A DNA stretch of 64,000 nt from GCA-2733415 sp965178655 (lineage in GTDB: Bacteria > Bacteroidota > Bacteroidia > Flavobacteriales > Flavobacteriaceae): the NCBI GenBank assembly GCA_965178655.1, contig OZ238266.1, forward strand, positions 1,116,001-1,180,000, in the 5' to 3' direction. This document shows positions 9,736-19,821 of this stretch, in pieces. Position numbers and translations under genes: made by a program. Position 1 is the stretch's first letter, and each line of letters starts with the position of its first letter. The notes under the pieces were generated by a model. It did not search any database. It saw only the letters and a program-made list of their open reading frames with translations, and was not told the origin of the DNA.

Positions 9736-9812
9736 TGTTCTTTAAAAAATACGCGATGCTCTCTATTATTTTGAATATCTTTGGTTTTATATTTACCTTT
9801 AGAACACACCTT

Positions 9813-12095
9813 ATGAGAGTTCCGATTTTATTTTATTTATTTCTATTCTCTACCCTTTCTTTTTCGCAAGAATACACCGCACAATGGGATGGATTCTACT
9901 CTTACCTAAACATCACTAATATTTCTGAAAATGAAAACAACATACTAGCGTCTTCTGAAAATGCAATATTTAAATACAACCTAAACACCCATGACGTAAC
10001 TAAAACATCTACCATTAATGGACTAACAGGAGAGTCTATTTCTTCTTACTATTACAGCAATACGCACGACACCTCTATAATTGGATACAAAAATGGATTA
10101 ATTGAAATTGTTACCCCAGACGATGTTATTTCTGTTGTTGCCATTCTAAACAAACAAAATATACCGCCAAACAAAAAACAAATTAACCATGTTACAGCGT
10201 ATAATGGACTTATTTATTTTGCATGTGATTTTGGAATAAGCACCTATGATCTAGACAACCTAGAGTTTAATGAAACTTATTACATTGGAGATAATGGAGC
10301 GCAAATAGCCGTAAAACAACTTGCTTTTAATGATGAGGTTATTTATGCTGCTACCGAACAAGGCATTAAAAAAGCTTCAGCTACAAGTCCTAACCTAATA
10401 GATTATAATGTTTGGGAAACCCTAAACGCTTCTGAAAGAAGCGGAATTGTAATTATTGATGACACTATATTTACAAGCAAAAACAACTATTTACATAAAT
10501 ATAACGGCACTAATTTTGAAATAATTCAAACACTTACCTACCCTGTTTTAGACTTAAAAGTCAGTGAAGAAAAAATAGTTTTAACCAGCAAAAACAAAGT
10601 AATTGTACTCAATAGCATCGGAGAAACGCTATTAACCGTAAATCGCTTAGACGAGTATGGCTCTGATTTTACAACTGCACTCATAAAAGACAACCTTATT
10701 TATATTGGCACCGGAGATGATGGCATTTTACAATTTACCTTATCCGACGGTACATTACTTGACCAAATACGTCCTTCAGGCCCTACCGAAAACAATGCTT
10801 TCTCAATAACAGCAAATAATAATGAGCTATGGGTAACCTATGGAGATCATTCCATTTCTGGAAACCCGTACCCCATAACTCGAAAAGGATATAGCTATTT
10901 AAAAAATGATACATGGACAAACGTACCCTATAGCGAAACCTTAAATGCTGCTGAGCTACATTATGTGTCTATTAATCCGTTTAACACCAATCAAGTTTTT
11001 ATGAGTTCTTATTTTTCTGGGCTACTTGAAATTAATAACGGCGTTGCAACCACACTTTTTAATCATGAAAATAGTGGTTTAGAGAGCATTGGGGAGTACT
11101 TAAATCCTCCAAATCCATCTTATATAGATTTAAGAGTCGGTAAATCTACTTTTGATGCCGACGGAAAACTATGGATGTCTAATGTGCTGACTCACAGTGC
11201 TGTAAAATGTTTTGACATACAGAACAATACTTGGGAATCTTTTAATTTTCAGACTGTTCTTGAAAATGAAAACAAAATTGGTGATATTGAAATTGACCAA
11301 AACAACAATAAATGGATTGCCTCTAGACAAAACGGAGTGCTTGGACTAAACGAAAACAACGGCAACCCTATTGTTAAAAAAATGTCTGAAGAGACAGGAA
11401 ATCTTCCTTCAAGAACAATTAATGCTTTGGCAATTGATACCGATAATAATTTATGGATAGGAACTACACAAGGATTACGAGTACTTTATAATACTTCTGG
11501 TTTTTTTAACACTGCAAACCCACAAGCAGAATCTATTATTATCTTAGATAACGACATCCCTAAAGAGTTAATGTTTGGACAATTTATTACCGATATTAAG
11601 GTAGATGGTGCCAATAATAAATGGATAGCTACTTTTGATTCTGGAGTGTTCTACTTATCATCAAACGGACAAGAAACTATTTACCATTTTACAAAAAACA
11701 ACTCGCCATTACCAACCAATAACATTACAGATATTGCATTAGATGAAGTTACCGGAAAAGTATATTTTGCTACTGTAAACGGAATGGTTGCTTTTCATAA
11801 TGGACCAACTAAGGGTGCTGATTCTCTAGAAAATATTATAGTATATCCAAACCCTGTACGCCCAAATTACAAAGGCACATTGAAAATAAAAAACCTTGTA
11901 GATGGGTCTAATTTAAAAATTACCGACATCTCAGGAAATCTCGTTTTTGAAACAACTGTAAAGGGAGGAACTGTTTATGATTGGAATATGACTGCTTTCG
12001 GGACACATAAAATTGCTTCAGGAGTATACATTATTATGGTTACTGCACCTGATAGCGAAGAAACCGCTATAGAAAAAGTAATGATTGTTAGATAA
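9813..12095 (+). CDS. porZ: T9SS component PorZ-like, beta-propellers plus type A sorting domain
   Basis: About 760 residues from ATG 9813, which gives a clean signal peptide (MRVPILFYLFLFSTLSFSQ). An upstream in-frame ATG at 9735 would prepend 26 residues. Repeated blades of the two-component-regulator propeller kind (N-N-K-W-I-A, N-L-W-I-G-T-T-Q-G-L) fill most of the protein, and the C-terminus has the T9SS type A domain (V-Y-P-N-P-V near the start, GVYIIMV near the end). This matches PorZ, a surface partner of the PorU sortase complex. The adjacent recO downstream is the usual flavobacterial context. It could otherwise be a generic propeller protein. Confidence 0.78.
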   Translation: MRVPILFYLFLFSTLSFSQEYTAQWDGFYSYLNITNISENENNILASSENAIFKYNLNTHDVTKTSTINGLTGESISSYYYSNTHDTSIIGYKNGLIEIVTPDDVISVVAILNKQNIPPNKKQINHVTAYNGLIYFACDFGISTYDLDNLEFNETYYIGDNGAQIAVKQLAFNDEVIYAATEQGIKKASATSPNLIDYNVWETLNASERSGIVIIDDTIFTSKNNYLHKYNGTNFEIIQTLTYPVLDLKVSEEKIVLTSKNKVIVLNSIGETLLTVNRLDEYGSDFTTALIKDNLIYIGTGDDGILQFTLSDGTLLDQIRPSGPTENNAFSITANNNELWVTYGDHSISGNPYPITRKGYSYLKNDTWTNVPYSETLNAAELHYVSINPFNTNQVFMSSYFSGLLEINNGVATTLFNHENSGLESIGEYLNPPNPSYIDLRVGKSTFDADGKLWMSNVLTHSAVKCFDIQNNTWESFNFQTVLENENKIGDIEIDQNNNKWIASRQNGVLGLNENNGNPIVKKMSEETGNLPSRTINALAIDTDNNLWIGTTQGLRVLYNTSGFFNTANPQAESIIILDNDIPKELMFGQFITDIKVDGANNKWIATFDSGVFYLSSNGQETIYHFTKNNSPLPTNNITDIALDEVTGKVYFATVNGMVAFHNGPTKGADSLENIIVYPNPVRPNYKGTLKIKNLVDGSNLKITDISGNLVFETTVKGGTVYDWNMTAFGTHKIASGVYIIMVTAPDSEETAIEKVMIVR

Positions 12096-12096
12096 C

Positions 12097-12765
12097 ATGA
12101 AGACAAACACTAATGCTATTGTTTTATCACGCTTAAAATACAAGGATAGCTCTTTAATTGTAACTTGTTTTACCCAAGAATTAGGTATTCAATCCTATTT
12201 ATTGCACCATGTTTTAAAACGAAAAAAAGGAAACGTAAATCCTTCTTACTTTCAGTTATTAACTCAGTTAGAGCTACAAGTAAGCCATAAGCCAACACAA
12301 AGTCTGCATCGCATAAACGATGTAAAATTACAACATGCATACATTAGCATGCATACCAATATTTATAAAAGCACTGTTGTTTTATTTTTAGCAGAAGTAC
12401 TACAAAGTATTCTTAAAGAAGAGTCTAAAAACAATACCCTTTATACTTTTATTGAAAATGCGCTTCTATGGTATGATCTACATGATTTTAATGCTAATTT
12501 CCATTTGCTTTTTTTATTAAAACTAGCACAACATTTAGGTATTGCTCCAAATAATGATTCCTTTTTTAAACATGAAAATAACCATGAAAAAAAAATTGTA
12601 ATAGAAACCTTATTAGGCACTACTTTTGATAAACTACATACTATTAAAAGTAACGCAATTACCAGGCAGGCAATTTTAACCGAATTATTAGATTATTTTA
12701 AAGTACATTTGGGAGATTTTAGAACCCCAAAATCGTTAAAAATTTTACATGAGGTATTTAACTAA
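12097..12765 (+). CDS. recO: DNA repair protein RecO
   Basis: About 222 residues from ATG 12097, one base after the porZ stop. Starts with the OB-fold motif AIVLSRLKYKDSSLIV typical of RecO, which loads RecA with RecF/RecR onto SSB-coated DNA. The second half is the all-helical domain; zinc-binding cysteines seen in some RecO proteins are absent, as is common in this phylum. Its 3' end overlaps the next gene by 17 bases. Confidence 0.9.
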   Translation: MKTNTNAIVLSRLKYKDSSLIVTCFTQELGIQSYLLHHVLKRKKGNVNPSYFQLLTQLELQVSHKPTQSLHRINDVKLQHAYISMHTNIYKSTVVLFLAEVLQSILKEESKNNTLYTFIENALLWYDLHDFNANFHLLFLLKLAQHLGIAPNNDSFFKHENNHEKKIVIETLLGTTFDKLHTIKSNAITRQAILTELLDYFKVHLGDFRTPKSLKILHEVFN

Positions 12766-15226
12766 ATACATATATATATTCCTTTTTTTAAACACAACTA
12801 TCGTTTGTGCTCAAAAAATCACACTCAGAGATGCCGTTACAAAAGCGCCTATTAGTGATGTGCTTATTTACAACAGCAAAGGAGTTAACACTGTTTCTGA
12901 TTTTAACGGAAAAGCAACATTGCATCTTTTTAAAAACGATGATTTTTTGTTGTTTTCACACATTAGCTATCAAGACACTACTTGTTTAAAATCCCTTGTT
13001 AGCGCTACTATATATTTGAAAAATAAAGCCGATGAACTCTCAGAAGTGAGCTTATCCATCTCCAAATCAAAAGTAAAAAAATCTCGTATTGCTGAAAAAA
13101 TTGAAACACTTAACAAAGCAGACATACAAAAACTAACACCGCAGACTACTGCTGATATATTAGCCCAAACCCCAAGTATAAGAGTGCAAAAATCACAAGG
13201 TGGTGGAGGAAGTCCTGTTATTAGAGGGTTTGAAGCCAACAGAGTGCTCCTTGTTATGGACAATGTAAGAATGAACAATGCCATTTACCGTACAGGGCAC
13301 TTACAAAATGCAATTACGGTTAGCCCATACAACCTAGAACGTACAGAAGTTATTTTTGGCCCTTCATCTGTTATTTATGGTAGTGATGCTTTAGGAGGTG
13401 TCATCCATTTCTACACTAAAACACCCAAGCTAAACCAGTTAAAACAATTTAGAGGCAGTAGTACAACACAGTTTTCAAGTGCAAACAATGCTTTTACTCA
13501 GGGTTTTAGCAGTGAATTTAGCTTTAAAAAATGGGCGAGTTACACAGCGTTTTCTCAAGCTAATTTTGGAGACACAAGAATGGGTGAAAACCGAGTTCAT
13601 GGATATCAAAATTGGGGTTTAGTTCCAACATATTCTAACAACAGTAGTACTTATTATAACGAGAGTCCCGTAAATAACACTGACCCTTCTATTCAAAAAA
13701 ATACCGGATATAACCAGTTTGATTTTTTACAAAAAATAGCCATTCAAACAGGTAAAAAAAGTAGTCTTATTTTCAATTTTCAATTTTCAGAATCGACTAA
13801 TATTCCACGATTTGACAAACTTACCGAATTAAAAGATGGCGTGTTAAAATTTGCCGAATGGAACTATGGCCCACAAAAAAGAACTTTTTTATCATCGCAA
13901 TATAAATTTGAACATAATTCAAAATGGTTAGACACCGGTACTATAACTGCTGCATATCAATATGTAAAAGAATCTCGTATTAAACGAAAATTTAATGACC
14001 TAGAACGAAAACATCAAAACGAAGCTATTGGCGTTTTTAGTTTAAACACAGATTTTAATGTCACTTTATCCAAAAACAGAACCCTCTCTTACGGAGCAGA
14101 ACTAACCCATAACGCGCTTCAATCTTCTGCCTATGGCAGCCTATTAGCCGTACAAAACAACACTGTTATTGGTGTTACAGACAACACTAGTATACAATCA
14201 AGATATCCTGATGGTGGAAGTACTTATAGCACCGCTGCAGCATATTTAAACTACCGTCAAGACATTGCCAGAAAAGCAACTCTAAATACTGGTGGAAGGT
14301 TTACCTACACCAACTTACAAGCCAATTTTATTGATCAAACATATATTAGTCTACCACAACAAAACATATCATTAGACAATTCCTCTTTTACAGCTAACAT
14401 TGGTCTTACTTATCGCCCTTCAAAAAAAATTCATCTAAACACCGTACTTGCTTCAGGGTTTAGATCTCCTAATATTGATGATGTTGGAAAAATTCGAGAA
14501 AAAAACAATCTTTTAACCGTTCCTAACATTCATCTAAAACCAGAATATGCCTATAATGCCGAAATAGGAATTACACACTATTTTACAAAAAAAGAGCATG
14601 TTATAAATATTAATGGGTTTTACACACTACTAAAAAACTATATTGCTAGAGGTCCATATACCTTAGACAACGATACCTCAACAATAGATAGCAGCACCGT
14701 ACTATATGATGGCGAAGAAGTGACTACTATTGCAAATATAAACGGAAATACTGCTGCAATTTATGGTGGGACTATTGATCTTAAAATACGCCCTATAAAA
14801 CAATTGACTTTTAAAGGAAACCTAACCTATACCAAAGGAAAAACAAATACGCCTAACACTTATCTTCCATCTATATCGCCCTTATTTGCTAGTGCAAAAA
14901 TAACCTATAGTAAAAAGGCTTTTAGTGCAGGAGTGCAGTGGCGTTATAGTGCTTCAAAAAAGGCTGATGAGTATAGCTCTGGCGGAGAAGACAACCTAGA
15001 AGAAACACCACTCATTGACCCTAATACTGATCTTGAAGGAGATGAATATTATGCTGGGTCACCTAGTTGGAGTACACTAAACAGTAATATTTCATATCAA
15101 ATAAGTCGCGATTTAAAAATACACCTTAACCTAGATAATATGTTTGATGTACACTACAAAGCGTTTGCATCTGGCATAAGTGCCCCTGGTAGAAATATTA
15201 GTACTGTGCTGCATTTTACTTTTTAG
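12749..15226 (+). CDS. TonB-dependent outer-membrane receptor
   Basis: 825 residues with signal peptide (about 1-21, cleaving after V-C-A), a carboxypeptidase-regulatory-like domain (about 23-95), a plug domain (S-P-V-I-R-G-F-E-A-N-R-V-L-L and E-V-I-F-G-P-S-S-V-I-Y-G-S-D-A-L-G-G-V) and a beta-barrel ending in aromatic Phe. The V-R-M-N-N-A-I-Y-R-T-G-H-L-Q-N segment resembles the haem/haemoglobin and BtuB-like receptor class, but the ligand is not certain. No SusD partner follows, arguing against a glycan uptake locus. Overlaps recO by 17 bases, so likely co-transcribed with porZ-recO. Confidence 0.88.
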   Translation: MRYLTKYIYIFLFLNTTIVCAQKITLRDAVTKAPISDVLIYNSKGVNTVSDFNGKATLHLFKNDDFLLFSHISYQDTTCLKSLVSATIYLKNKADELSEVSLSISKSKVKKSRIAEKIETLNKADIQKLTPQTTADILAQTPSIRVQKSQGGGGSPVIRGFEANRVLLVMDNVRMNNAIYRTGHLQNAITVSPYNLERTEVIFGPSSVIYGSDALGGVIHFYTKTPKLNQLKQFRGSSTTQFSSANNAFTQGFSSEFSFKKWASYTAFSQANFGDTRMGENRVHGYQNWGLVPTYSNNSSTYYNESPVNNTDPSIQKNTGYNQFDFLQKIAIQTGKKSSLIFNFQFSESTNIPRFDKLTELKDGVLKFAEWNYGPQKRTFLSSQYKFEHNSKWLDTGTITAAYQYVKESRIKRKFNDLERKHQNEAIGVFSLNTDFNVTLSKNRTLSYGAELTHNALQSSAYGSLLAVQNNTVIGVTDNTSIQSRYPDGGSTYSTAAAYLNYRQDIARKATLNTGGRFTYTNLQANFIDQTYISLPQQNISLDNSSFTANIGLTYRPSKKIHLNTVLASGFRSPNIDDVGKIREKNNLLTVPNIHLKPEYAYNAEIGITHYFTKKEHVININGFYTLLKNYIARGPYTLDNDTSTIDSSTVLYDGEEVTTIANINGNTAAIYGGTIDLKIRPIKQLTFKGNLTYTKGKTNTPNTYLPSISPLFASAKITYSKKAFSAGVQWRYSASKKADEYSSGGEDNLEETPLIDPNTDLEGDEYYAGSPSWSTLNSNISYQISRDLKIHLNLDNMFDVHYKAFASGISAPGRNISTVLHFTF

Positions 15227-15249
15227 TATAAATTTATTACCTTTATAAC

Positions 15250-15681
15250 ATGATCACAGCACCTTTAACCTTTTTTACACCGGACAACCAAGAGTCTCTT
15301 GGCGCTTATTTTTTTGACACTGGCATTTCTTGTGGAATACCATCTCCAACCGAAGATAGTACTCAAGAAAGAATTTCTCTAGACAAAGAACTGGTTAAAA
15401 ACAAGGAAGCCACCTTTTTTGCTCGTGTTAGCGGTCAATCTATGATTGGTGCAGGACTGGCAGATAATGATCTTCTGGTTATTGACCGTAGTATTGCACC
15501 GGCACACAACAAAATAGCCGTTTGCTTTTTAGATGGTGAATTTACAGTAAAACGCTTACGAGTTTTAGAAAATGGCGTTTGGCTACAGCCCGAAAATGAC
15601 GCCTATGCTCCTATTCAAGTTACCCCTGAAAACAACTTTATTATTTGGGGTATTGTAACTAATGTTATTAAAAAAGTGTAA
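15250..15681 (+). CDS. umuD: UmuD-like S24 peptidase (SOS mutagenesis)
   Basis: 143 residues of the LexA/UmuD type. The catalytic Ser is in VSGQSMIGAG and the Lys in E-F-T-V-K-R-L. N-terminal G-I-P-S-P-T-E-D-S contains a plausible self-cleavage area. UmuD binds UmuC to form a translesion polymerase. Normally umuC follows directly; here a CYTH gene on the other strand intervenes and the next plus-strand gene is a Pol IV-type polymerase of 366 residues. No SOS box was identified. Confidence 0.87.
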   Translation: MITAPLTFFTPDNQESLGAYFFDTGISCGIPSPTEDSTQERISLDKELVKNKEATFFARVSGQSMIGAGLADNDLLVIDRSIAPAHNKIAVCFLDGEFTVKRLRVLENGVWLQPENDAYAPIQVTPENNFIIWGIVTNVIKKV

Positions 15682-16152
15682 TTACCTCCAATCACAAAAT
15701 GGAAGCACACTTATTTGCGAGTTGTAATACTTCACCTCTCCTGTAACTTCTTTTCCTAACCAAGCTGGTTTTTTAAACATTTCATTTTCCTGAGAAAGTT
15801 CTATCTCTGCAATAATTAAACCTTTATTGTCTCCTAAAAACTCATCTATTTCATAAATATGATGAACGCATTCTACTTCATATCTAATTTTATCAATAAC
15901 CCCTTTTTTACACAGACTCAGTAATTTTTTTGCTTCCTGCACATCTATTTCTTTCTCCCACTCAAATCGGGTTGTTCCTGAGTTATTAGACTGCCCTTTT
16001 ATAGTTAAAAAACCTTGGTTTTCTCTAACTCGCACACGTACAGTTCGCTCAGGATCTGTACTTAAAAAACCTTGTGTAATACGCGTTTTCCTAAAAGCTG
16101 TTGCTTTATACGCTTCAGTATTTACTAAAAATTTACGCTCTATTTCTACCAT
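15682..16152 (-). CDS. CYTH-domain protein (triphosphate tunnel metalloenzyme)
   Basis: 156 residues beginning with the defining V-E-I-E-R-K-F-L motif. Alternating charged strands follow (TVRVRVRENQGFLTIKG, EIDEFLG, IAEIELSQE), which build the triphosphate tunnel. Bacterial members hydrolyse inorganic tripolyphosphate or nucleotide triphosphates; the exact substrate is unknown. Lies antisense between umuD and dinB, abutting the umuD stop. Confidence 0.9.
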   Translation of the reverse strand: MVEIERKFLVNTEAYKATAFRKTRITQGFLSTDPERTVRVRVRENQGFLTIKGQSNNSGTTRFEWEKEIDVQEAKKLLSLCKKGVIDKIRYEVECVHHIYEIDEFLGDNKGLIIAEIELSQENEMFKKPAWLGKEVTGEVKYYNSQISVLPFCDWR

Positions 16153-16181
16153 AATATTTCAAAGATATGCTATTTTTGAGT

Positions 16182-17279
16182 ATGCCATTTAATTTTCCTG
16201 TTAGAAAAATAATTCATGTTGATATGGATGCTTTTTACGCTGCTGTAGAGCAACTAGACAATCCTGCCTTAAAAGGAAAACCTATTGCTGTTGGGGGTAG
16301 TGAAAAACGTGGTGTAGTTAGTGCTGCAAGTTATGAGGCACGTGTTTTTGGCGTGCGAAGTGCCATTAGTGGCATATTGGCTAAAAAACGATGTCCAGAA
16401 CTTATTTTTGTACCCCCACGTTTTTCACGATATAAAGAAATTTCATTAAAAATACGACAGATATTTAATGATTATACCAATCTCGTAGAGCCCTTGTCTT
16501 TAGATGAAGCTTACCTTGATGTTACCGTAAATAAAAAAGGTAACCCTAGCGCATCAGACCTTGCAAAAGAAATTAGAGCACGTATTTTTACAGAAACAGG
16601 ATTAACCGCTTCAGCAGGAATTTCTATTAATAAATTTGTTGCAAAAATTGCTAGTGATTACAATAAGCCAAACGGACAAAAAACAGTTTCTCCAGAAGAG
16701 GTTACACCCTTTTTAGAAGGATTAGATATTAAAAAATTCTATGGTATTGGCAAAGTTACTGCTACCAAAATGTATCAATTAGGTATTTATGAGGGACGTG
16801 ATTTAAAACTTAAAAGTCTTGATTTTTTAACTGTTCATTTCGGGAAATCTGGAGCTTACTATTATCATGTTGTTCGTGGCATACACCTCAGTGAGGTGCG
16901 TGCAAACAGAACGCAAAAATCCGTAGCAGCAGAGCGTACTTTTACAGAGAATATTAGCTCTGAAATTTATATGCTAGAAAAGTTAAAACCTATTGCTAAT
17001 GCTTTAGAAAAACGTTTGAAACGAAGTGGTGTTAGTGGCAAAACAGTAACGCTTAAAATAAAATATAGCGATTTTTCGCAACAAACACGTAGTAAAACTT
17101 TACCCTATTTTATTGCTGATGCCACATTAATTTTAGACGCTGCTAAAGCGCTAATTTTTCAAGAAAAACCTGAAAATTCTGTCCGTTTACTGGGCTTATC
17201 TTTAGGAAACCTAAACACCAATTCTTCTGAAAAAAAATCAACTAAACCAATAACGGTTCAGCTAAAATTTAACTTTTAA
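16182..17279 (+). CDS. dinB: Y-family DNA polymerase IV
   Basis: About 365 residues from ATG 16182 (an upstream ATG at 16167 adds five). Translesion polymerase with the catalytic carboxylates in HVDMDAFYAAVE and L-S-L-D-E-A-Y-L-D-V-T, the RVFGVRSA finger motif, the A-G-I-S-I-N-K-F-V-A-K segment and a little-finger domain. The length and lack of a long C-terminal tail fit DinB rather than UmuC. Its stop overlaps the convergent pyk stop by 4 bases. With umuD 0.5 kb upstream this looks like an SOS-related locus. Confidence 0.93.
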   Translation: MPFNFPVRKIIHVDMDAFYAAVEQLDNPALKGKPIAVGGSEKRGVVSAASYEARVFGVRSAISGILAKKRCPELIFVPPRFSRYKEISLKIRQIFNDYTNLVEPLSLDEAYLDVTVNKKGNPSASDLAKEIRARIFTETGLTASAGISINKFVAKIASDYNKPNGQKTVSPEEVTPFLEGLDIKKFYGIGKVTATKMYQLGIYEGRDLKLKSLDFLTVHFGKSGAYYYHVVRGIHLSEVRANRTQKSVAAERTFTENISSEIYMLEKLKPIANALEKRLKRSGVSGKTVTLKIKYSDFSQQTRSKTLPYFIADATLILDAAKALIFQEKPENSVRLLGLSLGNLNTNSSEKKSTKPITVQLKFNF

Positions 17280-18706
17280 TCTACTATTGAAACACGTAAG
17301 GTATTTACCATTCCTTTTTTAACGATAGGCATTGCAGCTAGGTTAATTAAGTAATCGTCTTTTTGCACAAACTTACGGTCAAATGCAATTTTATTAACAT
17401 CTTCTACAGTATCATCCGTACTCACAAATTTGTCATAAAAAATACCTTTAACACCCCAAAGTAAACTTAGTCGAGACAAAATATTTCTGTTAGAGGTAAA
17501 GGCTAAAATATGTGCATTTGGTCGCCATGCAGAAATTTGAAATGCGGTATATCCAGAGTTTGTTAAAGTACAAATGGCCTTGGCGTCTATTTCATTTGCC
17601 ATATGTGCTGCATGGTAACAAATAGATTTTGTAATATAACGTTCCGTTTTTATATGCGGAGGCTGTTCCGGTACTGTAATTAATGGTGAGTTTTCAACGC
17701 TTTTAATAATTTTAGTCATTGTTTCTATAACTGCCACTGGGTATTTACCTATAGAGGTTTCTCCTGATAGCATTACCGCATCTGCACCATCCATTACGGA
17801 GTTGGCAACATCATTTACTTCTGCTCGTGTGGGAGTTAGACTAGTAATCATTGTTTCCATCATTTGTGTAGCAATAATTACAGGTATTCGCGCTTTTTTG
17901 GCACGTAATACCAACTGTTTTTGAATAATTGGCACTTCTTCGGCAGGAATTTCTACTCCTAAATCGCCACGAGCAACCATTAACCCATCACAATAGCCTA
18001 TAATTTTATCAATATTTTTTACGGCTTCTGGTTTTTCAATTTTAGCAATAATAGGAATTTTATATGCCGAATGTGTCTTTATTATTTTTTGTAATTGCTC
18101 TAAATCTTCAGCGTTTCTAACAAATGATAATGCCAACCAATCTACCTGTTGCTCAATAGCAAAAATGGCATCTTTAACATCTTTTTTGGTTAATGCCGGA
18201 AGTGAAATATCTGTGTTTGGAAGGTTAACACCCTTCTTAGATTTTAGTGCGCCACCTTGTATAACTGTAGCTACAACTTCGTCTTTTTTATTTGTGCTTT
18301 TAACTTCAAAAATTAATTTACCATCGTCTAACAAAATACGTTCACCTGCTTTTACATCTATCGGGAAACGCTCATAATTCATATATACTTTATTCGCATC
18401 ACCTTTAAAAGGTGTTCCTGTACAGAATGAAATGGTATCACCATCAGCAACAACAACATCATGTTTCATTACGCCTACCCGAAGTTTTGGCCCCTGTAAG
18501 TCTCCTAAAATAGCAGTATTATACTGGTGCTTATCGCTTAGCTCTCTAATGATTTGTATGCGTTCTTTTACATTGTCATAATCGGCATGAGAAAAGTTTA
18601 TTCTAAAAACATTTACACCTGCTTTTATCATGTCATGAATCACTTTTTTACTTGCGCTTGCAGGTCCTAAAGTGGCTACTATTTTCGTTTTTTTAAGTTG
18701 TGGCAT
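17276..18706 (-). CDS. pyk: Pyruvate kinase
   Basis: 476 residues. Catalyses phosphoenolpyruvate plus ADP to pyruvate plus ATP. Hallmarks: KIVATLGPAS at the start, NFSHAD, the active-site I-A-K-I-E-K-P and M-V-A-R-G-D-L-G-V-E-I-P, and M-L-S-G-E-T-S. C-terminal regulatory domain present. Starts 1 base into the stop of the IPExxxVDY gene, the standard Bacteroidota arrangement. Confidence 0.97.
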   Translation of the reverse strand: MPQLKKTKIVATLGPASASKKVIHDMIKAGVNVFRINFSHADYDNVKERIQIIRELSDKHQYNTAILGDLQGPKLRVGVMKHDVVVADGDTISFCTGTPFKGDANKVYMNYERFPIDVKAGERILLDDGKLIFEVKSTNKKDEVVATVIQGGALKSKKGVNLPNTDISLPALTKKDVKDAIFAIEQQVDWLALSFVRNAEDLEQLQKIIKTHSAYKIPIIAKIEKPEAVKNIDKIIGYCDGLMVARGDLGVEIPAEEVPIIQKQLVLRAKKARIPVIIATQMMETMITSLTPTRAEVNDVANSVMDGADAVMLSGETSIGKYPVAVIETMTKIIKSVENSPLITVPEQPPHIKTERYITKSICYHAAHMANEIDAKAICTLTNSGYTAFQISAWRPNAHILAFTSNRNILSRLSLLWGVKGIFYDKFVSTDDTVEDVNKIAFDRKFVQKDDYLINLAAMPIVKKGMVNTLRVSIVD

Positions 18707-19158
18707 TAGTGAAATATTAAATTGCTTTTCGATTTTAAATTTTTAACTGCTATCGAAAAAGCTGTTATAACCTGTGGTATGGTATTTATTTTTGAGATTA
18801 TCTCTTGTATATCTTGTGTGTTTTGTTCTATTTTAACAAGGTAATCAACTTTTTTATATTCTGGTAGTATATATATTTTCTTCTTGTTTTGAGGGGCAAA
18901 TAAAGTGCCTTTATTCGTGTCATTAGACTCCAAATTCTCTACACCGACATTAGACACTAAGCTCCATAATGATTGGTTTTTTTTATCTTCATATTCAAAA
19001 AACTCAAATTCAGGAAGTAGGTCTGATTTATGTAATTTGGTGTTTATATATGTATTTATAAAATAAGCCAAATGGTACGATTCTAAGGTGGTGTGTATGG
19101 CCAGCAACTCAAAATCGTCATCTAAAAAATCATCTAGTGCTAATTTAAATGTTTTCAT
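18706..19158 (-). CDS. IPExxxVDY family protein
   Basis: 150 residues; the family signature is seen as I-L-P-E-Y-K-K-V-D-Y near residue 105. Conserved across Bacteroidota directly upstream of pyk, function unknown. In many relatives rnc and acpP precede it; here nadD lies next instead. No signal peptide or TM segment. Confidence 0.9.
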   Translation of the reverse strand: MKTFKLALDDFLDDDFELLAIHTTLESYHLAYFINTYINTKLHKSDLLPEFEFFEYEDKKNQSLWSLVSNVGVENLESNDTNKGTLFAPQNKKKIYILPEYKKVDYLVKIEQNTQDIQEIISKINTIPQVITAFSIAVKNLKSKSNLIFH

Positions 19159-19235
19159 ACTAATGCTAAAGGTACTACTTGATTATATGTTTTGTAGCTT
19201 TTGCTTGTTAATTCTTTATTAAAAAAAATACGCGT

Positions 19236-19817
19236 TTACTTTTTATAAAAATTCATATCATCAATATAGGTCCAAACTTTTTTATCTAATAGTGGTCTAA
19301 CATTTTTTGATGCTAAAATATCTTTTCTAATCATTGTAGATGATATTTCCATTATAGGTGCCTGTATATTAGTAATGTTTTTATGGTTTTTAAATTGTGG
19401 TGCTATATTTCCTTCTGAATGTCTTGGGTAAACATATAGGTGATAATTTTTTAAAATAATATCGTGATTTTTCCATTTCTGAAACCCCTTTAAATTATCT
19501 TCACCTAGGAGTAGAGAAAAACTGTGTTTTGGATATTTTTCTTCTAAATTAACTAGGGTATTTATAGTGTAATTAGGTTCCGGAAGACCAAACTCAATAG
19601 ATGATGGTTGCAATTTATCATAAGTTTCAGTAGCAAGATGCACCATTTCTAAACGGTGATGATTGTCTAGTAGGTTTCGCTTCTTTTTAAAAGGACTTAA
19701 TGGGGTAACTACTAGCCAAATCTGATCTAAATTGGAGTGTTCTACCAAATGATTTGCAATGGCTATGTGCCCTACATGAATTGGATTAAACGTGCCAAAA
19801 TAGAGTCCTATTTTCAT
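19236..19817 (-). CDS. nadD: Nicotinate-nucleotide adenylyltransferase
   Basis: 193 residues. Makes nicotinic acid adenine dinucleotide in NAD synthesis. Nucleotidylyltransferase motif GTFNPIHVGHIAIA at residues 9-22 and the C-terminal ISSTMIRK. Follows gmk with a 4-base gap, in a minus-strand run yicC-gmk-nadD. Confidence 0.95.
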   Translation of the reverse strand: MKIGLYFGTFNPIHVGHIAIANHLVEHSNLDQIWLVVTPLSPFKKKRNLLDNHHRLEMVHLATETYDKLQPSSIEFGLPEPNYTINTLVNLEEKYPKHSFSLLLGEDNLKGFQKWKNHDIILKNYHLYVYPRHSEGNIAPQFKNHKNITNIQAPIMEISSTMIRKDILASKNVRPLLDKKVWTYIDDMNFYKK

Positions 19818-19821
19818 TGTT

